Shown: positions 9,063 to 18,481 of the stretch, piece by piece
How positions within the stretch are numbered: the stretch's first letter is position 1
Layout of the letters: the number at the start of each line of letters is the position of its first letter
Assembly: GCA_902803375.1 (NCBI GenBank)
Contig: CADCPN010000043.1
Coordinates: forward strand, 1 to 46,452
Length of the DNA stretch: 46,452 nucleotides
Reading direction: 5' to 3'
From: an uncultured Erysipelotrichaceae bacterium
GTDB taxonomy: Bacteria; Bacillota_I; Bacilli_A; RFN20; CAG-826
Notes under the pieces: model-generated
What the model was told of the DNA's origin: nothing
The model's database searches: none
What the model saw: the letters and a program-made list of their open reading frames with translations, nothing else
Translations under genes and position numbers: made by a program

Positions 9063-9083
9063 TGTCCATATATGGACAGGAGG
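9063..9083 (+). promoter_or_regulatory. perfect 16-bp palindrome abutting the ribosome site
   Basis: TGTCCATATATGGACA at 9063-9078 is a perfect palindrome running directly into GGAGG (9079-9083), which is nine bases before ATG 9093. It could be a repressor operator or an RNA hairpin next to the Shine-Dalgarno. TATATT hexamers lie upstream near 9019 and 9054. Confidence 0.5.
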
Positions 9084-9092
9084 TAATCCTTA

Positions 9093-10760
9093 ATGAGCAA
9101 GAAAGCTTCGCCACTAATGATGAAAACGTTCGCCGTAGCCATCGCTTCCGCTTGCATGCTTGGCGTCTCTAGCTGCAGCATCTATTTAAACGTCCCCGAT
9201 ATCAGCCTCACCGTCTATGAATCCGGCACCGAAACCAAAACCGAAACCGTGACTTCGGAAGGAAGAGGTAAAGAATCGGAAGAGAACTCGACCGCAGCCT
9301 CTTCCTCTTCTAAGGCTTCTTCCGCCTCGGGAGAAGGTTATTACAAAGCCACCTCCATCAACGATGACATCGATTTCAACCGCATGGATGGCGCGGTTCC
9401 GACTATTGGCATTGAAGACATGCTCGTTGTCCCCGTCGATTTCACCGACTACAAGTTCAGCAACTCCGAAATCGAAGACATCGAAACCCTTACTGGCGGC
9501 AGCAGCGCTGAGACCAAATATTGGGAATCCCTAGGCTCTTTCTATTCCAAGTCCAGCTTCGGCAAGCTCAATATGCGGTTCACCTATGCCGACACCTATC
9601 ACGTGAACGCCACCGCGAAATCCTTTGCCACCAACTCCAAGTACAGCACCGAATATGGCTGGACCGGCTGCCTTGAGGTTCTAGAAGGAGCGGTTAAGGC
9701 CTATCAGACCAAAAACGGCGCTTCCAGCACCAAGAAGTTCGACAAAGACGGCGACGGCTTCATCGACGCCGTCATCATGATCTACGCCTGCCCCAATGAT
9801 TACGATCCCGCCATCGGAAGCTGGGATACCAAGCAGGCCTATTGGGCATATCGCTGGTCTGACTTCAACGCTTCTCCCAATAAGAGCGCCCCGGTTGGCT
9901 ATAACTTCTTCTGGGCATCCCTCGACTTCTTCTATGAGGATACCGGAACCAGGAGGAACCACACGGGCATCGATGCCCACACCCTCATCCATGAGACTGG
10001 ACATCTGCTGGGCGCCGATGACTATTACAACACCTATACCGACCGTCAGTCTGGCGGGGAGTACCATGAGACCAAGTCTCCTGCCGGCGGCGTCATGATG
10101 ATGGATATGAACCGCACCGACCATGACATCTTCACGAAGATGAGCTATGGCTGGGTTAATCCTTATGTCGCCACCGACTCCTGCGAGATCACCATCAAGC
10201 CAAGCCAAGTCAATGGCGACGCCATTCTCCTTGCTGACGATTGGAACGGCACTGCCTTCGATGAGTACATCGCCCTTGAGCTATATACCCCGTCTGGGCT
10301 AAATGAAGTCGATGCCGCAAGCGTCAGCTATAACAGAGCCGGCGTCCGCATGCTCCATGTCGATGCCCGCCTTGCCAAAGCCACCGGCTATAACGAGTAT
10401 TCTGGGACCTATACTGGCTATTCCTATGTTTCGGACTCCGAGAAGATCGATCAGACTAAGTATTACTACTATGTCCCGGCCCGCAACTCCGCTGAGGGCG
10501 ATTTGGCCCCGGCCAAGGGAAAAGGCTATGAACTCGTCTCCCTTATCTCTTCTAAGGGCAATACCTTCACCGAAGATAAAACCTCTACCTCCGCTGACTT
10601 GTTCCAGACTGGCGATTCCTTCTCCATCTCCGATGCCTCTGCCTCCAAGTACTTCGCGACCAGGGGACATCTCAATAACGGCGTCAAGCTTCCCTATACC
10701 ATCACCATGGTGAGCGTCTCCTCCACCTCGGCGACGATCCGCTTCACCAAAAACGCCTAA
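9093..10760 (+). CDS. M6-like zinc metalloprotease lipoprotein (shorter paralogue)
   Basis: A 555-residue paralogue of the gene upstream. The signal peptide has lipobox VSSC (about residues 26-29), then a Glu/Ser/Thr-rich linker, then directly the catalytic region from about residue 85; the extra beta domain of the first copy is absent. The zinc motif HETGHLLGADDYY lies at 300-312, and the Met turn and KMSYGW are conserved. DNA identity with the first copy is very high in patches. About 115 bp at 9366-9480 match 7507-7621 with a single difference, so duplication or gene conversion is recent. It is preceded by a palindrome at the ribosome site and followed by a bidirectional terminator. Confidence 0.85.
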   Translation: MSKKASPLMMKTFAVAIASACMLGVSSCSIYLNVPDISLTVYESGTETKTETVTSEGRGKESEENSTAASSSSKASSASGEGYYKATSINDDIDFNRMDGAVPTIGIEDMLVVPVDFTDYKFSNSEIEDIETLTGGSSAETKYWESLGSFYSKSSFGKLNMRFTYADTYHVNATAKSFATNSKYSTEYGWTGCLEVLEGAVKAYQTKNGASSTKKFDKDGDGFIDAVIMIYACPNDYDPAIGSWDTKQAYWAYRWSDFNASPNKSAPVGYNFFWASLDFFYEDTGTRRNHTGIDAHTLIHETGHLLGADDYYNTYTDRQSGGEYHETKSPAGGVMMMDMNRTDHDIFTKMSYGWVNPYVATDSCEITIKPSQVNGDAILLADDWNGTAFDEYIALELYTPSGLNEVDAASVSYNRAGVRMLHVDARLAKATGYNEYSGTYTGYSYVSDSEKIDQTKYYYYVPARNSAEGDLAPAKGKGYELVSLISSKGNTFTEDKTSTSADLFQTGDSFSISDASASKYFATRGHLNNGVKLPYTITMVSVSSTSATIRFTKNA

Positions 10761-10770
10761 TAGGCAGATG

Positions 10771-10812
10771 AAAAAAGCGACGAATTCCGTTACAGGCATT
10801 CGTCGCTTTTCA
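10771..10812. terminator. bidirectional terminator
   Basis: Arms AAAAGCGACGAAT (10773-10785) and ATTCGTCGCTTTT (10798-10810) form a 13-bp stem with A runs on the left and T runs on the right. It serves the protease gene on the plus strand and the P-type ATPase on the minus strand. Confidence 0.85.
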
Positions 10813-10813
10813 T

Positions 10814-13423
10814 TTATTCGGATTTTGCTTCTTTCTCGATAAACGTGGAGAAAGCCTTATCAAAGTCCGCTTTTTCTAGCCTCTTCTGGAAGTATTTCAT
10901 CAAGAAGTAGAACAAGGGGAACGCGAACAAGAGGAAGGCGCCCATGATGACGAAGCACCTCCAATCCATGAACTCGCGGATGACCGCGACGTTCCAAGGC
11001 TGGAAAGCCTCTCTCATCGCTTGGCTATGGAAGAAGTTGCCATCGGGAGAGGTAAACATCTTCACGCCGGTCGGCAAGCCGCCGATATAGGAAGTCGGCA
11101 AGCCAAATGCCAGCAAGGCGGCAACGCCCAAGACGATGGCCAAGACCTGATAACGGTATTTGGTGTAGGGCATGCACATCGTGATCATGACGACTAAGCC
11201 CGCCAACGTGGTGAGGATGGAGATGAGGCTTCTAGCGTTGTTATAGGAGATGATCTCATCGCCGCCAAACCATCTTGGGACGCTATAGAGGAATAATGGC
11301 AGCATCGCGGCGATCCAGATTAAGACGCCGGAAGGCACGGCTTTGGAGAAGACGTTTTTAAGGAAGCTCCCCTTGATTGGCGTCTTTCTTCCTTCTAGGG
11401 ATAGCAAGAAGCCGCCAACGCCGATAGAGGTGGCCTGGAGGAGATAGATGTTCTCGATGGAATACCACATCTGTCCTGTCTTGAAGGGAATAAGGGCGAT
11501 GCAGATAAGGATGATCGCAATGGTCTTCATCAAGAAGAGGACCGCGGTGCGCTCAGTGTTGTTGACGACTCTACGTCCCTGGCCAACGACCTCCTTGAGG
11601 TGGGAGAAGTCGTTGTCCATCAAGACGACGTCGGAACAGCTCTTGGCGGCATCGGTGGCGGTGGCGAAAGTGATGGAGGCGTTGGATTTCCTTAGCGCGA
11701 GGATATCGTTGACGCCGTCTCCGGTCATCGCGACCTTTCTGCCGTTTGCCTGCAAAGCTTCGACAAGAGCCTGTTTCTGCTCAGGGGAGACGCGGGCGAA
11801 GATGGTGTAGTCATTCACCAGAGATGGGATCTCTTCTAAAGGCACGCCTTCAAGGGAGACGGCTTTTTCGGCATTGCGGACGCCGCAGGTCTTTGCGATC
11901 TTGGCAACCGTAAGGGCGTTATCGCCGGAGATGATCTTGACGTCGACGCCGTTTTCATAGAAGAACTCGATGGTCTCCCTGGCGGAGAGGCGGATATTAT
12001 CTTCAAGGACGAAGAAGGCGAGAAGCTTGCCATTTAGAGTCAAAGCGAGGACACGCTTGCCCTCTTTTGCCTTTTCTTGAGCGAATAGAAGGCTTTGCTC
12101 TTCCTTCGGGAGCAAATACTCAGGGGCGCCGAGAAGCAATTCATCGCCGTTACGATAACGGATGCCAGATGACTTCTTTGCGGAGGAGAAGGGGATGAGC
12201 TCCTTGACTTCGCTTGAGGCCTCGAAGCCGAATTCCTTTTTTAGGGCAATGGAGGTTGCATTATCGGCATCGCCGCCACCAAGTAAGGCGCGAATGCGAG
12301 TTTTAACCTCATCCTCGTCAATAAAGGATTTGGTCTGTATGACCTTCATGGAGCCATCGGTGAGGGTGCCGGTCTTATCCAGGCAGATGGTATCGACTCG
12401 AGAAAGGTTCTCTAAGGAATAAAGCTCTTGGACGAGAGTGTGCTGCTTGGCAAGTTTTATGATGGAAGCGGTAAGGGCGATAGAAGTGACGAGGACCAGG
12501 CCTTCTGGGATGACGCCGATGGCGAAGGCGCCGGCGGTAACGATGATCGCAGCCCAAGTGCCTGGGACCAAATTCGGATCAGAGAGGCTAAGCTCACGGG
12601 GGAAGACGCCGGCATCGCCGCCCCATTTGGAAATCTTGTAGCAGAGGGTGCCGACAACGATGCCGATGACGATGAAGAGGACGATCGATAACGCGCGGAT
12701 GATGCCTTTGATATGAGTCATAAGCTCAGACTTATGACGGGCAAGGGACTTAACTTTCTTAGATAGCTTAGAGGCATAGGTTTCATCGCCAACGTGCCTA
12801 ACGATGGCTTTGCCTTTGCCGATGAGGATAGAGGAACCTGAGAAGAGCTTGTCTCCTTTGACTTTGCGGATGAGTTCGGATTCGCCGGTGAGAAGGCTCT
12901 CATCGACGGAGAGCTCGCCTTCCTGCAAGAAGCAGTCGGCAAGGATCTGCTCTCCTGCGGAGAGGCAGATGATGTCATCGAGGACGATCTCTTCGCCCGA
13001 GATGGTTTTCCTCTCGCCATCGCGGATGACTTCAGCCTTGGCTTCGTTGATGATGCGAAGCCTCTTTAAGGTCTTGCGGCCATTGACCTCCTGCACCGTC
13101 GCGATAATCGTGTTGGTGATCGCGGGTCCAAGGAAGCCAAATTTGGAAATGCCAAACCAATGCTCCGCGTCAGCGACGTGGCCGGTGAGGCGGAGAGCGA
13201 TGTCGTAGACCAAGAAGATGAGGGCGATGACGAAGAAGGCGGCGTTGAAAATGGTAAAGATGTTGCCGCAGACAATCTGGAAGTAACTTTTCTCCACGTG
13301 GTCATGAACTTTATTATCCAAACCCTGCTTAACGCGGGAGTCAACCTGCTCACTGCTTAAGCCCTGTTCCAACGTTGGGTTATAATGTTCGACATCTGCA
13401 CTCGAAATTGAGCTTTTCTTCAT
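10814..13423 (-). CDS. cation-transporting P-type ATPase, substrate unknown
   Basis: An 869-residue P-type ATPase with the usual order of parts: actuator motif LLTGES, membrane motif VIPEGL, phosphorylation site DKTGTLT (near residue 350) and hinge motif MTGDGVND. About ten membrane segments are expected. There is no N-terminal Cys-x-x-Cys metal-binding domain and the membrane motif is PEGL rather than CPC, so it is not a copper/cadmium type. The PEGLVLVTS variant is typical of a Firmicutes subgroup annotated loosely as Ca2+/Mg2+-type. The ion is not determinable here. A perfect TATAAT lies eight bases before the ATG and no Shine-Dalgarno is visible, suggesting a leaderless message. The MFS gene lies 39 bp upstream on the same strand. 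Confidence 0.88.
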   Translation of the reverse strand: MKKSSISSADVEHYNPTLEQGLSSEQVDSRVKQGLDNKVHDHVEKSYFQIVCGNIFTIFNAAFFVIALIFLVYDIALRLTGHVADAEHWFGISKFGFLGPAITNTIIATVQEVNGRKTLKRLRIINEAKAEVIRDGERKTISGEEIVLDDIICLSAGEQILADCFLQEGELSVDESLLTGESELIRKVKGDKLFSGSSILIGKGKAIVRHVGDETYASKLSKKVKSLARHKSELMTHIKGIIRALSIVLFIVIGIVVGTLCYKISKWGGDAGVFPRELSLSDPNLVPGTWAAIIVTAGAFAIGVIPEGLVLVTSIALTASIIKLAKQHTLVQELYSLENLSRVDTICLDKTGTLTDGSMKVIQTKSFIDEDEVKTRIRALLGGGDADNATSIALKKEFGFEASSEVKELIPFSSAKKSSGIRYRNGDELLLGAPEYLLPKEEQSLLFAQEKAKEGKRVLALTLNGKLLAFFVLEDNIRLSARETIEFFYENGVDVKIISGDNALTVAKIAKTCGVRNAEKAVSLEGVPLEEIPSLVNDYTIFARVSPEQKQALVEALQANGRKVAMTGDGVNDILALRKSNASITFATATDAAKSCSDVVLMDNDFSHLKEVVGQGRRVVNNTERTAVLFLMKTIAIILICIALIPFKTGQMWYSIENIYLLQATSIGVGGFLLSLEGRKTPIKGSFLKNVFSKAVPSGVLIWIAAMLPLFLYSVPRWFGGDEIISYNNARSLISILTTLAGLVVMITMCMPYTKYRYQVLAIVLGVAALLAFGLPTSYIGGLPTGVKMFTSPDGNFFHSQAMREAFQPWNVAVIREFMDWRCFVIMGAFLLFAFPLFYFLMKYFQKRLEKADFDKAFSTFIEKEAKSE

Positions 13424-13462
13424 AATGTATCATTATAAAGAATGTCCCTTATTTTTGGGTAG

Positions 13463-14728
13463 TTACTTGCTTGCATTTTCATCGATTTTCATCTCTTTGT
13501 TTTCGCCTTTGCTTTTCGACAAAGGAGAGCAAAGGAAAAAGAGGGCAGCGGCAACGGCGACGCAGACGCAGGAGAAGATGCAAAGCGCCATCGCGGAGGT
13601 GTCATAAAGATAGGCGACGAGGAAGCTGAATCCGAAAGAAGATAGGCCGTAGAACAGCTCAAAGAAGCCATATGCCCTCGCTCTTTCTTCTTTCCTGGAC
13701 AATGTTGCGACGCCAGATAGCAGTACCGATTCCATCGCGCCCATGCCAATACCCCAAGCGGTTAGGCCAAGGAAGATGGCCCACAGCTTATCGGTTAGGA
13801 AGAAACAGAAGGCATAGGGAGCGGTGAGCAAAGCGGCAAGGCCAACGGAGGCGAAGGAGATCTTGTCGTAGAGGAAGCCGAAGAAAAGGGCGCTTATCGC
13901 ATCGATGAACATCGCATAGGAATATAGAAGGGGCAAATTCTCAACCGAGATGATGCCAAGGCTATAGATGTGCTTGTTGATAAGGGAGAAGGAATCCATA
14001 TAACCGGCAGCGAAGATGGCGGCGGCAAAGACAAACAGCATGAAGGCCTTGCTCTTCCAGAAGCTGCCTAGCTGTTCCTTTGGCTTGCTTGCCTCGAATT
14101 GCTCGGGATTAGGGTATTTCCTTTTGGCAAGAACGAGCATCAAGACGCAAAGCGAGCCAGGGATGGCAAGGCAAGCAAAGCCGACGATGTACTTCAAATA
14201 CCTCTCCGCCTCACCCATGAATAGGTAAATGCCTGTAAGAAGCAATGGCCCAAGGCAAGCGCCAACTTGATCCATGGCCTCGCCCAAAGCAAAGGATTTG
14301 CCTTCGCCTAGCTGCTTGGAGGCAAAAGACATCAAAGAGCTTTTGGCCGGCTTCTTAACAGCCTTCCCGACACGCTCAGCAAGGATGAAAACGATGGCAA
14401 GCACCCATCCGTTTCTTGGAACCAAGGCAAGGCAAGGAACGGCAGCCATGTCGATGGCATAGCCTAAAATGGTGAATAGCCAATACTTGCCGGTCTTATC
14501 GGTGAGGTAGCCAAAAAGGATGCGGAGAGAAGAACCTAGCAAGGCGGCGACTCCACCAATGACGGCGATGACCATGGTTGGGGCGCCGAGGAAGTCCTCA
14601 AAAGAGCCTAAGACGGAATTAGCCCCCTCAAAGGTCATATCGTTAAACAAGGACGCAACCGCCATGAGGAGCAGGAAGATAAAGGCGCTGCCGTGGAGGC
14701 GGTTGGCATTTGGCTTTTCGGAATTCAT
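13463..14728 (-). CDS. MFS transporter
   Basis: A 421-residue protein with about twelve membrane segments in two six-helix halves, separated by a charged central loop (KRKYPNPEQFEASKPKEQLG). The motif between helices 2 and 3 appears as GYLTDKTGKYW, matching the MFS G-x-L-x-D-x-x-G-x-x pattern. The AERVGKAVKKPAKSSLMSFA segment is shared with a group of uncharacterised MFS permeases. Substrate is unknown. It ends 39 bp before the P-type ATPase on the same strand, but that gene seems to have its own promoter. No clear ribosome site precedes ATG 14728. Confidence 0.82.
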   Translation of the reverse strand: MNSEKPNANRLHGSAFIFLLLMAVASLFNDMTFEGANSVLGSFEDFLGAPTMVIAVIGGVAALLGSSLRILFGYLTDKTGKYWLFTILGYAIDMAAVPCLALVPRNGWVLAIVFILAERVGKAVKKPAKSSLMSFASKQLGEGKSFALGEAMDQVGACLGPLLLTGIYLFMGEAERYLKYIVGFACLAIPGSLCVLMLVLAKRKYPNPEQFEASKPKEQLGSFWKSKAFMLFVFAAAIFAAGYMDSFSLINKHIYSLGIISVENLPLLYSYAMFIDAISALFFGFLYDKISFASVGLAALLTAPYAFCFFLTDKLWAIFLGLTAWGIGMGAMESVLLSGVATLSRKEERARAYGFFELFYGLSSFGFSFLVAYLYDTSAMALCIFSCVCVAVAAALFFLCSPLSKSKGENKEMKIDENASK

Positions 14729-14804
14729 AACACCATTGGCTTAGACCGATAGTAGGCCCAATTCAAGTGTAAGCATTCTCTTATTTTGCCTATGGAGAAA
14801 GAGA

Positions 14805-16163
14805 TTGAAGGCTCCTCTAAAGAGGAGTAGATTACACCTCGTTATGGTTGCGGCCCTGATCATCGTCTTAGTTTCTGTAGTCATCATGATCGCGTGCATC
14901 CTCTTCTTCCCGAAGCTATGCATCGGAAAGTTTCAGATGGACACGTTCTTTTTGGCTCCGCTTCTAGGTGCGATTTTGCTTCTAAGCCTTGGGCTAGCCA
15001 ACCCTTCCACGACCTTGGATGCCTTCATTTCCGATAAGGGCATGAACCCTTTGAAGATCTTGGCTTTGTTCCTATCGATGAGTTTTCTCTCCATTGTTCT
15101 TGATGAAGCGGGACTATTCCGCTTCTTGGCCGAGAAAAGCCTTTCTAGGTCTAAGGGAAGCCAGAAGAAAATGTTTGTTTTGCTCTATCTCCTAACGAGC
15201 ATCCTCACCGTCTTCACTAGCAACGACGTCATCATTCTTACGTTCACGCCCTTCCTCATTTACTTCTGCAAGAGAGCGAAGATCGATCCTCTGCCGTTTT
15301 TGATTGAAGAGTTCATCGCCGCGAATACCTTCTCCATGGTCTTCCTTATCGGCAACCCGACCAATATCTACCTTGCTTCCAATTCTGGCGTGGATTTCAT
15401 TAGCTATTTCCAGGTCATGTGGCTGCCTTCCATCATGGCTGGCCTCATTGCTTTTGCCATCCTTTATCTATTGTTCCGCAGGAAGCTTTCCACCCCGATG
15501 AGCGCGGAAAAGTCTTCCCCGGTTCTTGAGGATCCGCTTCTTGTCTATTTTGGCACCGCCATCCTTGCCATCGTCGTTGTGCTGCTAGCCGTCTCTAGCT
15601 ACATCGGATTTGAGATGTATTTGATCTGCGTGCTCGCCGCTGCGATCTATCTTGCCTTCGCCCTCGTCTATTGCGCGCTGAAGAAAGAGGGAAAACGGTG
15701 GTTGATTTTGACCGCCTCTTTAAAGCGAGTTCCCTATACCCTTATCCCTTTCTTGCTATCGATGTTTGTCTTGGTGGAAGCTCTATATGAAAACGGCGTC
15801 TCCTTTGAGCTTGCCAAGATGCTTTCTGGCGCGACTCCCTATGTCAGCTATCTAGGCTCTAGCTTGCTTTTCTGCAACCTCATAAACAATATCCCGATGT
15901 CGGTTCTTTTCTCTTCTTCCATCGCCTCCTTCTTTGAAACGCCTTCTTTGCCCGCCCTATATTCTTCTATCATCGGCAGCAACATCGGCGCTTTCCTCAC
16001 GCCTCTTGGCGCGCTTGCCGGCATCATGTGGATGGGGCTGCTCAAGAAAGGAGAAGTCAAACTCTCCTTCCTCGGCTTCATGAAGTATGGCTTCCTCGTT
16101 GGCATTCCTACTGCCGCGGCGGCGGGATTAGGGCTCTACCTAAGCTTCCTATTCCTTGCATAA
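14805..16163 (+). CDS. ArsB/SLC13-like anion permease
   Basis: A 452-residue membrane protein with about eleven helices. Segments such as TSILTVFTSNDVIILTFTPFLIYF and MVFLIGNPTNIYLASNSGVDF are typical of the ion-transporter superfamily (ArsB, NhaD, SLC13). The paired half-site LINNIPMSVLFSSSIASF near residue 365 repeats the pattern. It may carry arsenite, a dicarboxylate or another anion. No arsR or arsC neighbour supports arsenic resistance. The likely start is TTG 14805, seven bases after GGAG (14794-14797). The next ATG at 14844 has a poorly spaced ribosome site. It is divergent from the MFS gene. Confidence 0.75.
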   Translation: MKAPLKRSRLHLVMVAALIIVLVSVVIMIACILFFPKLCIGKFQMDTFFLAPLLGAILLLSLGLANPSTTLDAFISDKGMNPLKILALFLSMSFLSIVLDEAGLFRFLAEKSLSRSKGSQKKMFVLLYLLTSILTVFTSNDVIILTFTPFLIYFCKRAKIDPLPFLIEEFIAANTFSMVFLIGNPTNIYLASNSGVDFISYFQVMWLPSIMAGLIAFAILYLLFRRKLSTPMSAEKSSPVLEDPLLVYFGTAILAIVVVLLAVSSYIGFEMYLICVLAAAIYLAFALVYCALKKEGKRWLILTASLKRVPYTLIPFLLSMFVLVEALYENGVSFELAKMLSGATPYVSYLGSSLLFCNLINNIPMSVLFSSSIASFFETPSLPALYSSIIGSNIGAFLTPLGALAGIMWMGLLKKGEVKLSFLGFMKYGFLVGIPTAAAAGLGLYLSFLFLA

Positions 16164-16193
16164 ATAAGCGATTTCCAGAAACTCTCTATTGCT

Positions 16194-16210
16194 CTCCCCT
16201 GTAAGGGGAG
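16194..16210 (+). other. short GC hairpin upstream of apt
   Basis: CTCCCC and GGGGAG pair around a 5-base loop in the 86-bp gap between the permease and apt. No T tract follows, so it is either a weak terminator of the permease message or a leader element of apt. Confidence 0.35.
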
Positions 16211-16249
16211 TAAAGTAAAGCGTAAGGAGTTATCACTTAAAGATAATTT

Positions 16250-16765
16250 ATGGACTACGAAAGTAAGATTCGCGTTATTGAAGGCTTTCCGCATGAAGGA
16301 ATCTCCTTCAAGGACATTTCTCCGCTTCTAGCGGACAAGGACGCATTTAAGGCTGCCGTCTCTGATATGGCCGCCCAGGTCAAGGAATGGGGGGCCGACG
16401 TCGTGATCGGCCCGGAATCCCGTGGCTTCGTCCTCGGCGCTCCGGTTGCCCTCGCTGCCGGCAAGGGATTTGTCATGGCCAGAAAAGCGGGAAAGCTTCC
16501 CGGTGAGACCATCAAAAAGTCCTATACCCTTGAATACGGCACCGCGACTATCGAGCTTCCGAAGTTTGCGATCAAAAAAGGAACCAAGGTCGTCCTCGTC
16601 GATGACCTCATGGCTACCGGCGGAACCCTCGAAGCTCTTGTCGAGGTCTGCCGCGAAGAAGGCGCGGAAGTCGTCGGCGTCATCGCCCTTATCGAACTCA
16701 CCGACCTTAAGGGTGTCGAGAAGATCGATGCCCCGTTCCGCTCGTTTATCAAATATCCTTACTAA
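16250..16765 (+). CDS. apt: adenine phosphoribosyltransferase
   Basis: A 171-residue cytosolic enzyme that converts adenine and PRPP to AMP. The PRPP-binding loop VVLVDDLMATGGTLEAL is near residues 117-133. The N-terminal IRVIEGFPHEGISFKDISPLL and GPESRGFVLGAPVALA segments are family hallmarks, and the length is typical. The AAGGAG at about 16224-16229 is 20 bases from the ATG, unusually far. A GATAAT sits just before the start, so the start is well supported by homology but not by its ribosome site. It begins the nucleobase-salvage island and is separated from guaB by a terminator. Confidence 0.95.
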   Translation: MDYESKIRVIEGFPHEGISFKDISPLLADKDAFKAAVSDMAAQVKEWGADVVIGPESRGFVLGAPVALAAGKGFVMARKAGKLPGETIKKSYTLEYGTATIELPKFAIKKGTKVVLVDDLMATGGTLEALVEVCREEGAEVVGVIALIELTDLKGVEKIDAPFRSFIKYPY

Positions 16766-16775
16766 GGTATAACGC

Positions 16776-16806
16776 AAGCCGCTCGCATTTCGGGCGGCTT
16801 TTGCTT
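16776..16806 (+). terminator. intrinsic terminator after apt
   Basis: Arms AAGCCGCTCG and CGGGCGGCTT (one wobble) surround a 5-base loop and are followed by TTGCTTTAT. Confidence 0.8.
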
Positions 16807-16833
16807 TATATAGAACCAATAAGGAGAACCAAA

Positions 16834-18306
16834 ATGAAATTAGACTCTATCAAACTTGGCCTCACCTATGACGACATCCTGCTTATTCCGCAGAAATCCG
16901 AAGTCGTCCCGTCTGAGGTAAGCCTAGAGACCTATTTGACCCCAAAGATCCACCTCAACATTCCTATCGTCTCCGCGGCGATGGATACGGTCACCGAAAG
17001 CGCCCTAGCGATTGCTCTTGCTAGAGAAGGCGGCATCGGCATGATCCATAAGAACATGTCCATAGAAGAGCAGGCTCGTCAGGTCGAGCTTGTGAAAAGA
17101 AACGAGTCCGGCATGATCTCCGACCCCATCACCTTGAAGCCCTATCAGACTTTGAAGGATGCCGATGAGCTGCTTTCCCAATATAAGATCTCCGGCCTCC
17201 CCGTTGTCGATGATGACGGTAAGCTCGTCGGCATCATCACCAACCGCGACCTCCGTTATCTCCCCGTCGATGACACCTCGATTCAGGATGTCATGACGAA
17301 AGAGAACCTCATCGTCGGCAAGAAAGGCGTCTCCCTTGATGAGGCCCAGAAGATTCTGTGGCAGCACCGCATTGAAAAATTGCCGATCGTCGATGACGAG
17401 TATCGCCTCGTCGGATTAATCACCTCCAAGGATATCGATAACAAGAAAAACTTCCCCAATGCGGCAAAAGACGCACAGGGAAGGCTTCTTTGCGGCGCGG
17501 CCGTTGGCGTTGGCGCCAATACTCTTGAAAGAGTCTCTGCCCTAGTCAAAGCAGGAGTAGACGTCATCACCGTCGATTCCGCCCATGGCCATTCCCGCAA
17601 CATCATCAATACCGTTAAGGCTATCCGCAATGCCTACCCTGATCTGCAGATCATCGCGGGCAACATCGTTACCGTCGAAGCGGCGAAGGACCTAATCGCC
17701 GCCGGCGCCAATGCCGTGAAAGTCGGCATCGGCCCAGGCTCTATTTGCACCACCCGCGTCATCGCTGGCGTAGGCATGCCTCAGGCAACCGCCGTCGATG
17801 AGGTTGCTTCCTATTGCCGCAGCGTCGGCGTCAACGTCATCGCCGATGGCGGCATCAAGTATTCTGGCGACATCGTTAAGGCTTTGGCTTTAGGCGCCTC
17901 TACCGTCATGCTTGGCGGGCTTCTTGCCGGCACGCAGGAATCTCCAGGCGAAGAGGTCATCTTCCAGGGTAGAAGATTCAAATCCTATGTTGGCATGGGC
18001 AGCCTCGCCGCGATGAAAAGAGGATCGGCCGATCGCTATTTCCAGAAATCCGACACCAAGGTGAGCAAACTCGTTCCGGAGGGAATCGAGGGACGCGTCG
18101 CCTATAAAGGCCCGCTTGCCGATACCGTGTATCAGCTTTGCGGCGGACTTCGTTCTGGCATGGGCTATTGCGGCGCGCCGGATATCCCCTCGCTTCAGAA
18201 AGATCCCCATTTCATCCAGATCACCAATGCTGGCTTGAAGGAATCCCATCCTCACGATATCAACATCACCTCCGAAGCTCCTAACTACTCTAAGCAGGGA
18301 GAATAA
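16834..18306 (+). CDS. guaB: IMP dehydrogenase
   Basis: A 490-residue enzyme oxidising IMP to XMP with NAD+, the committed step to guanine nucleotides. Seen: N-terminal [22 protein letters not shown], a tandem CBS pair at about residues 95-205 ([10 protein letters not shown]..., [10 protein letters not shown]...), the catalytic loop [15 protein letters not shown] with the active-site Cys, and the flap region around KGPLADTV. I place the start at 16834, eight bases after AAGGAG (16821-16826). An upstream in-frame ATG at 16801 lies inside the apt terminator region. It has its own terminator and works with guaA at 20003 to make GMP. Confidence 0.96.
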   Translation: MKLDSIKLGLTYDDILLIPQKSEVVPSEVSLETYLTPKIHLNIPIVSAAMDTVTESALAIALAREGGIGMIHKNMSIEEQARQVELVKRNESGMISDPITLKPYQTLKDADELLSQYKISGLPVVDDDGKLVGIITNRDLRYLPVDDTSIQDVMTKENLIVGKKGVSLDEAQKILWQHRIEKLPIVDDEYRLVGLITSKDIDNKKNFPNAAKDAQGRLLCGAAVGVGANTLERVSALVKAGVDVITVDSAHGHSRNIINTVKAIRNAYPDLQIIAGNIVTVEAAKDLIAAGANAVKVGIGPGSICTTRVIAGVGMPQATAVDEVASYCRSVGVNVIADGGIKYSGDIVKALALGASTVMLGGLLAGTQESPGEEVIFQGRRFKSYVGMGSLAAMKRGSADRYFQKSDTKVSKLVPEGIEGRVAYKGPLADTVYQLCGGLRSGMGYCGAPDIPSLQKDPHFIQITNAGLKESHPHDINITSEAPNYSKQGE

Positions 18307-18320
18307 GGGACAAACGAATA

Positions 18321-18362
18321 GCCGAGACGCATTGCTTCGCGTTCTCGGCTTTCTCTTTTTTT
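18321..18362 (+). terminator. intrinsic terminator after guaB
   Basis: A GCCGAGA/TCTCGGC hairpin extended by CGC/GCG across a one-base bulge is followed by TTTCTCTTTTTTTT. Confidence 0.85.
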
Positions 18363-18481
18363 TCAATGGCGTTTCGGTTAATTAAAGGATCCTATCCTTG
18401 AATTTTGCTTTACTCTTTTTTGAATATCTTTTCGTGAAAAGGGGTTTCTTTCGCCTTGGCTTAGCGGAGTAGAATTAGTTT

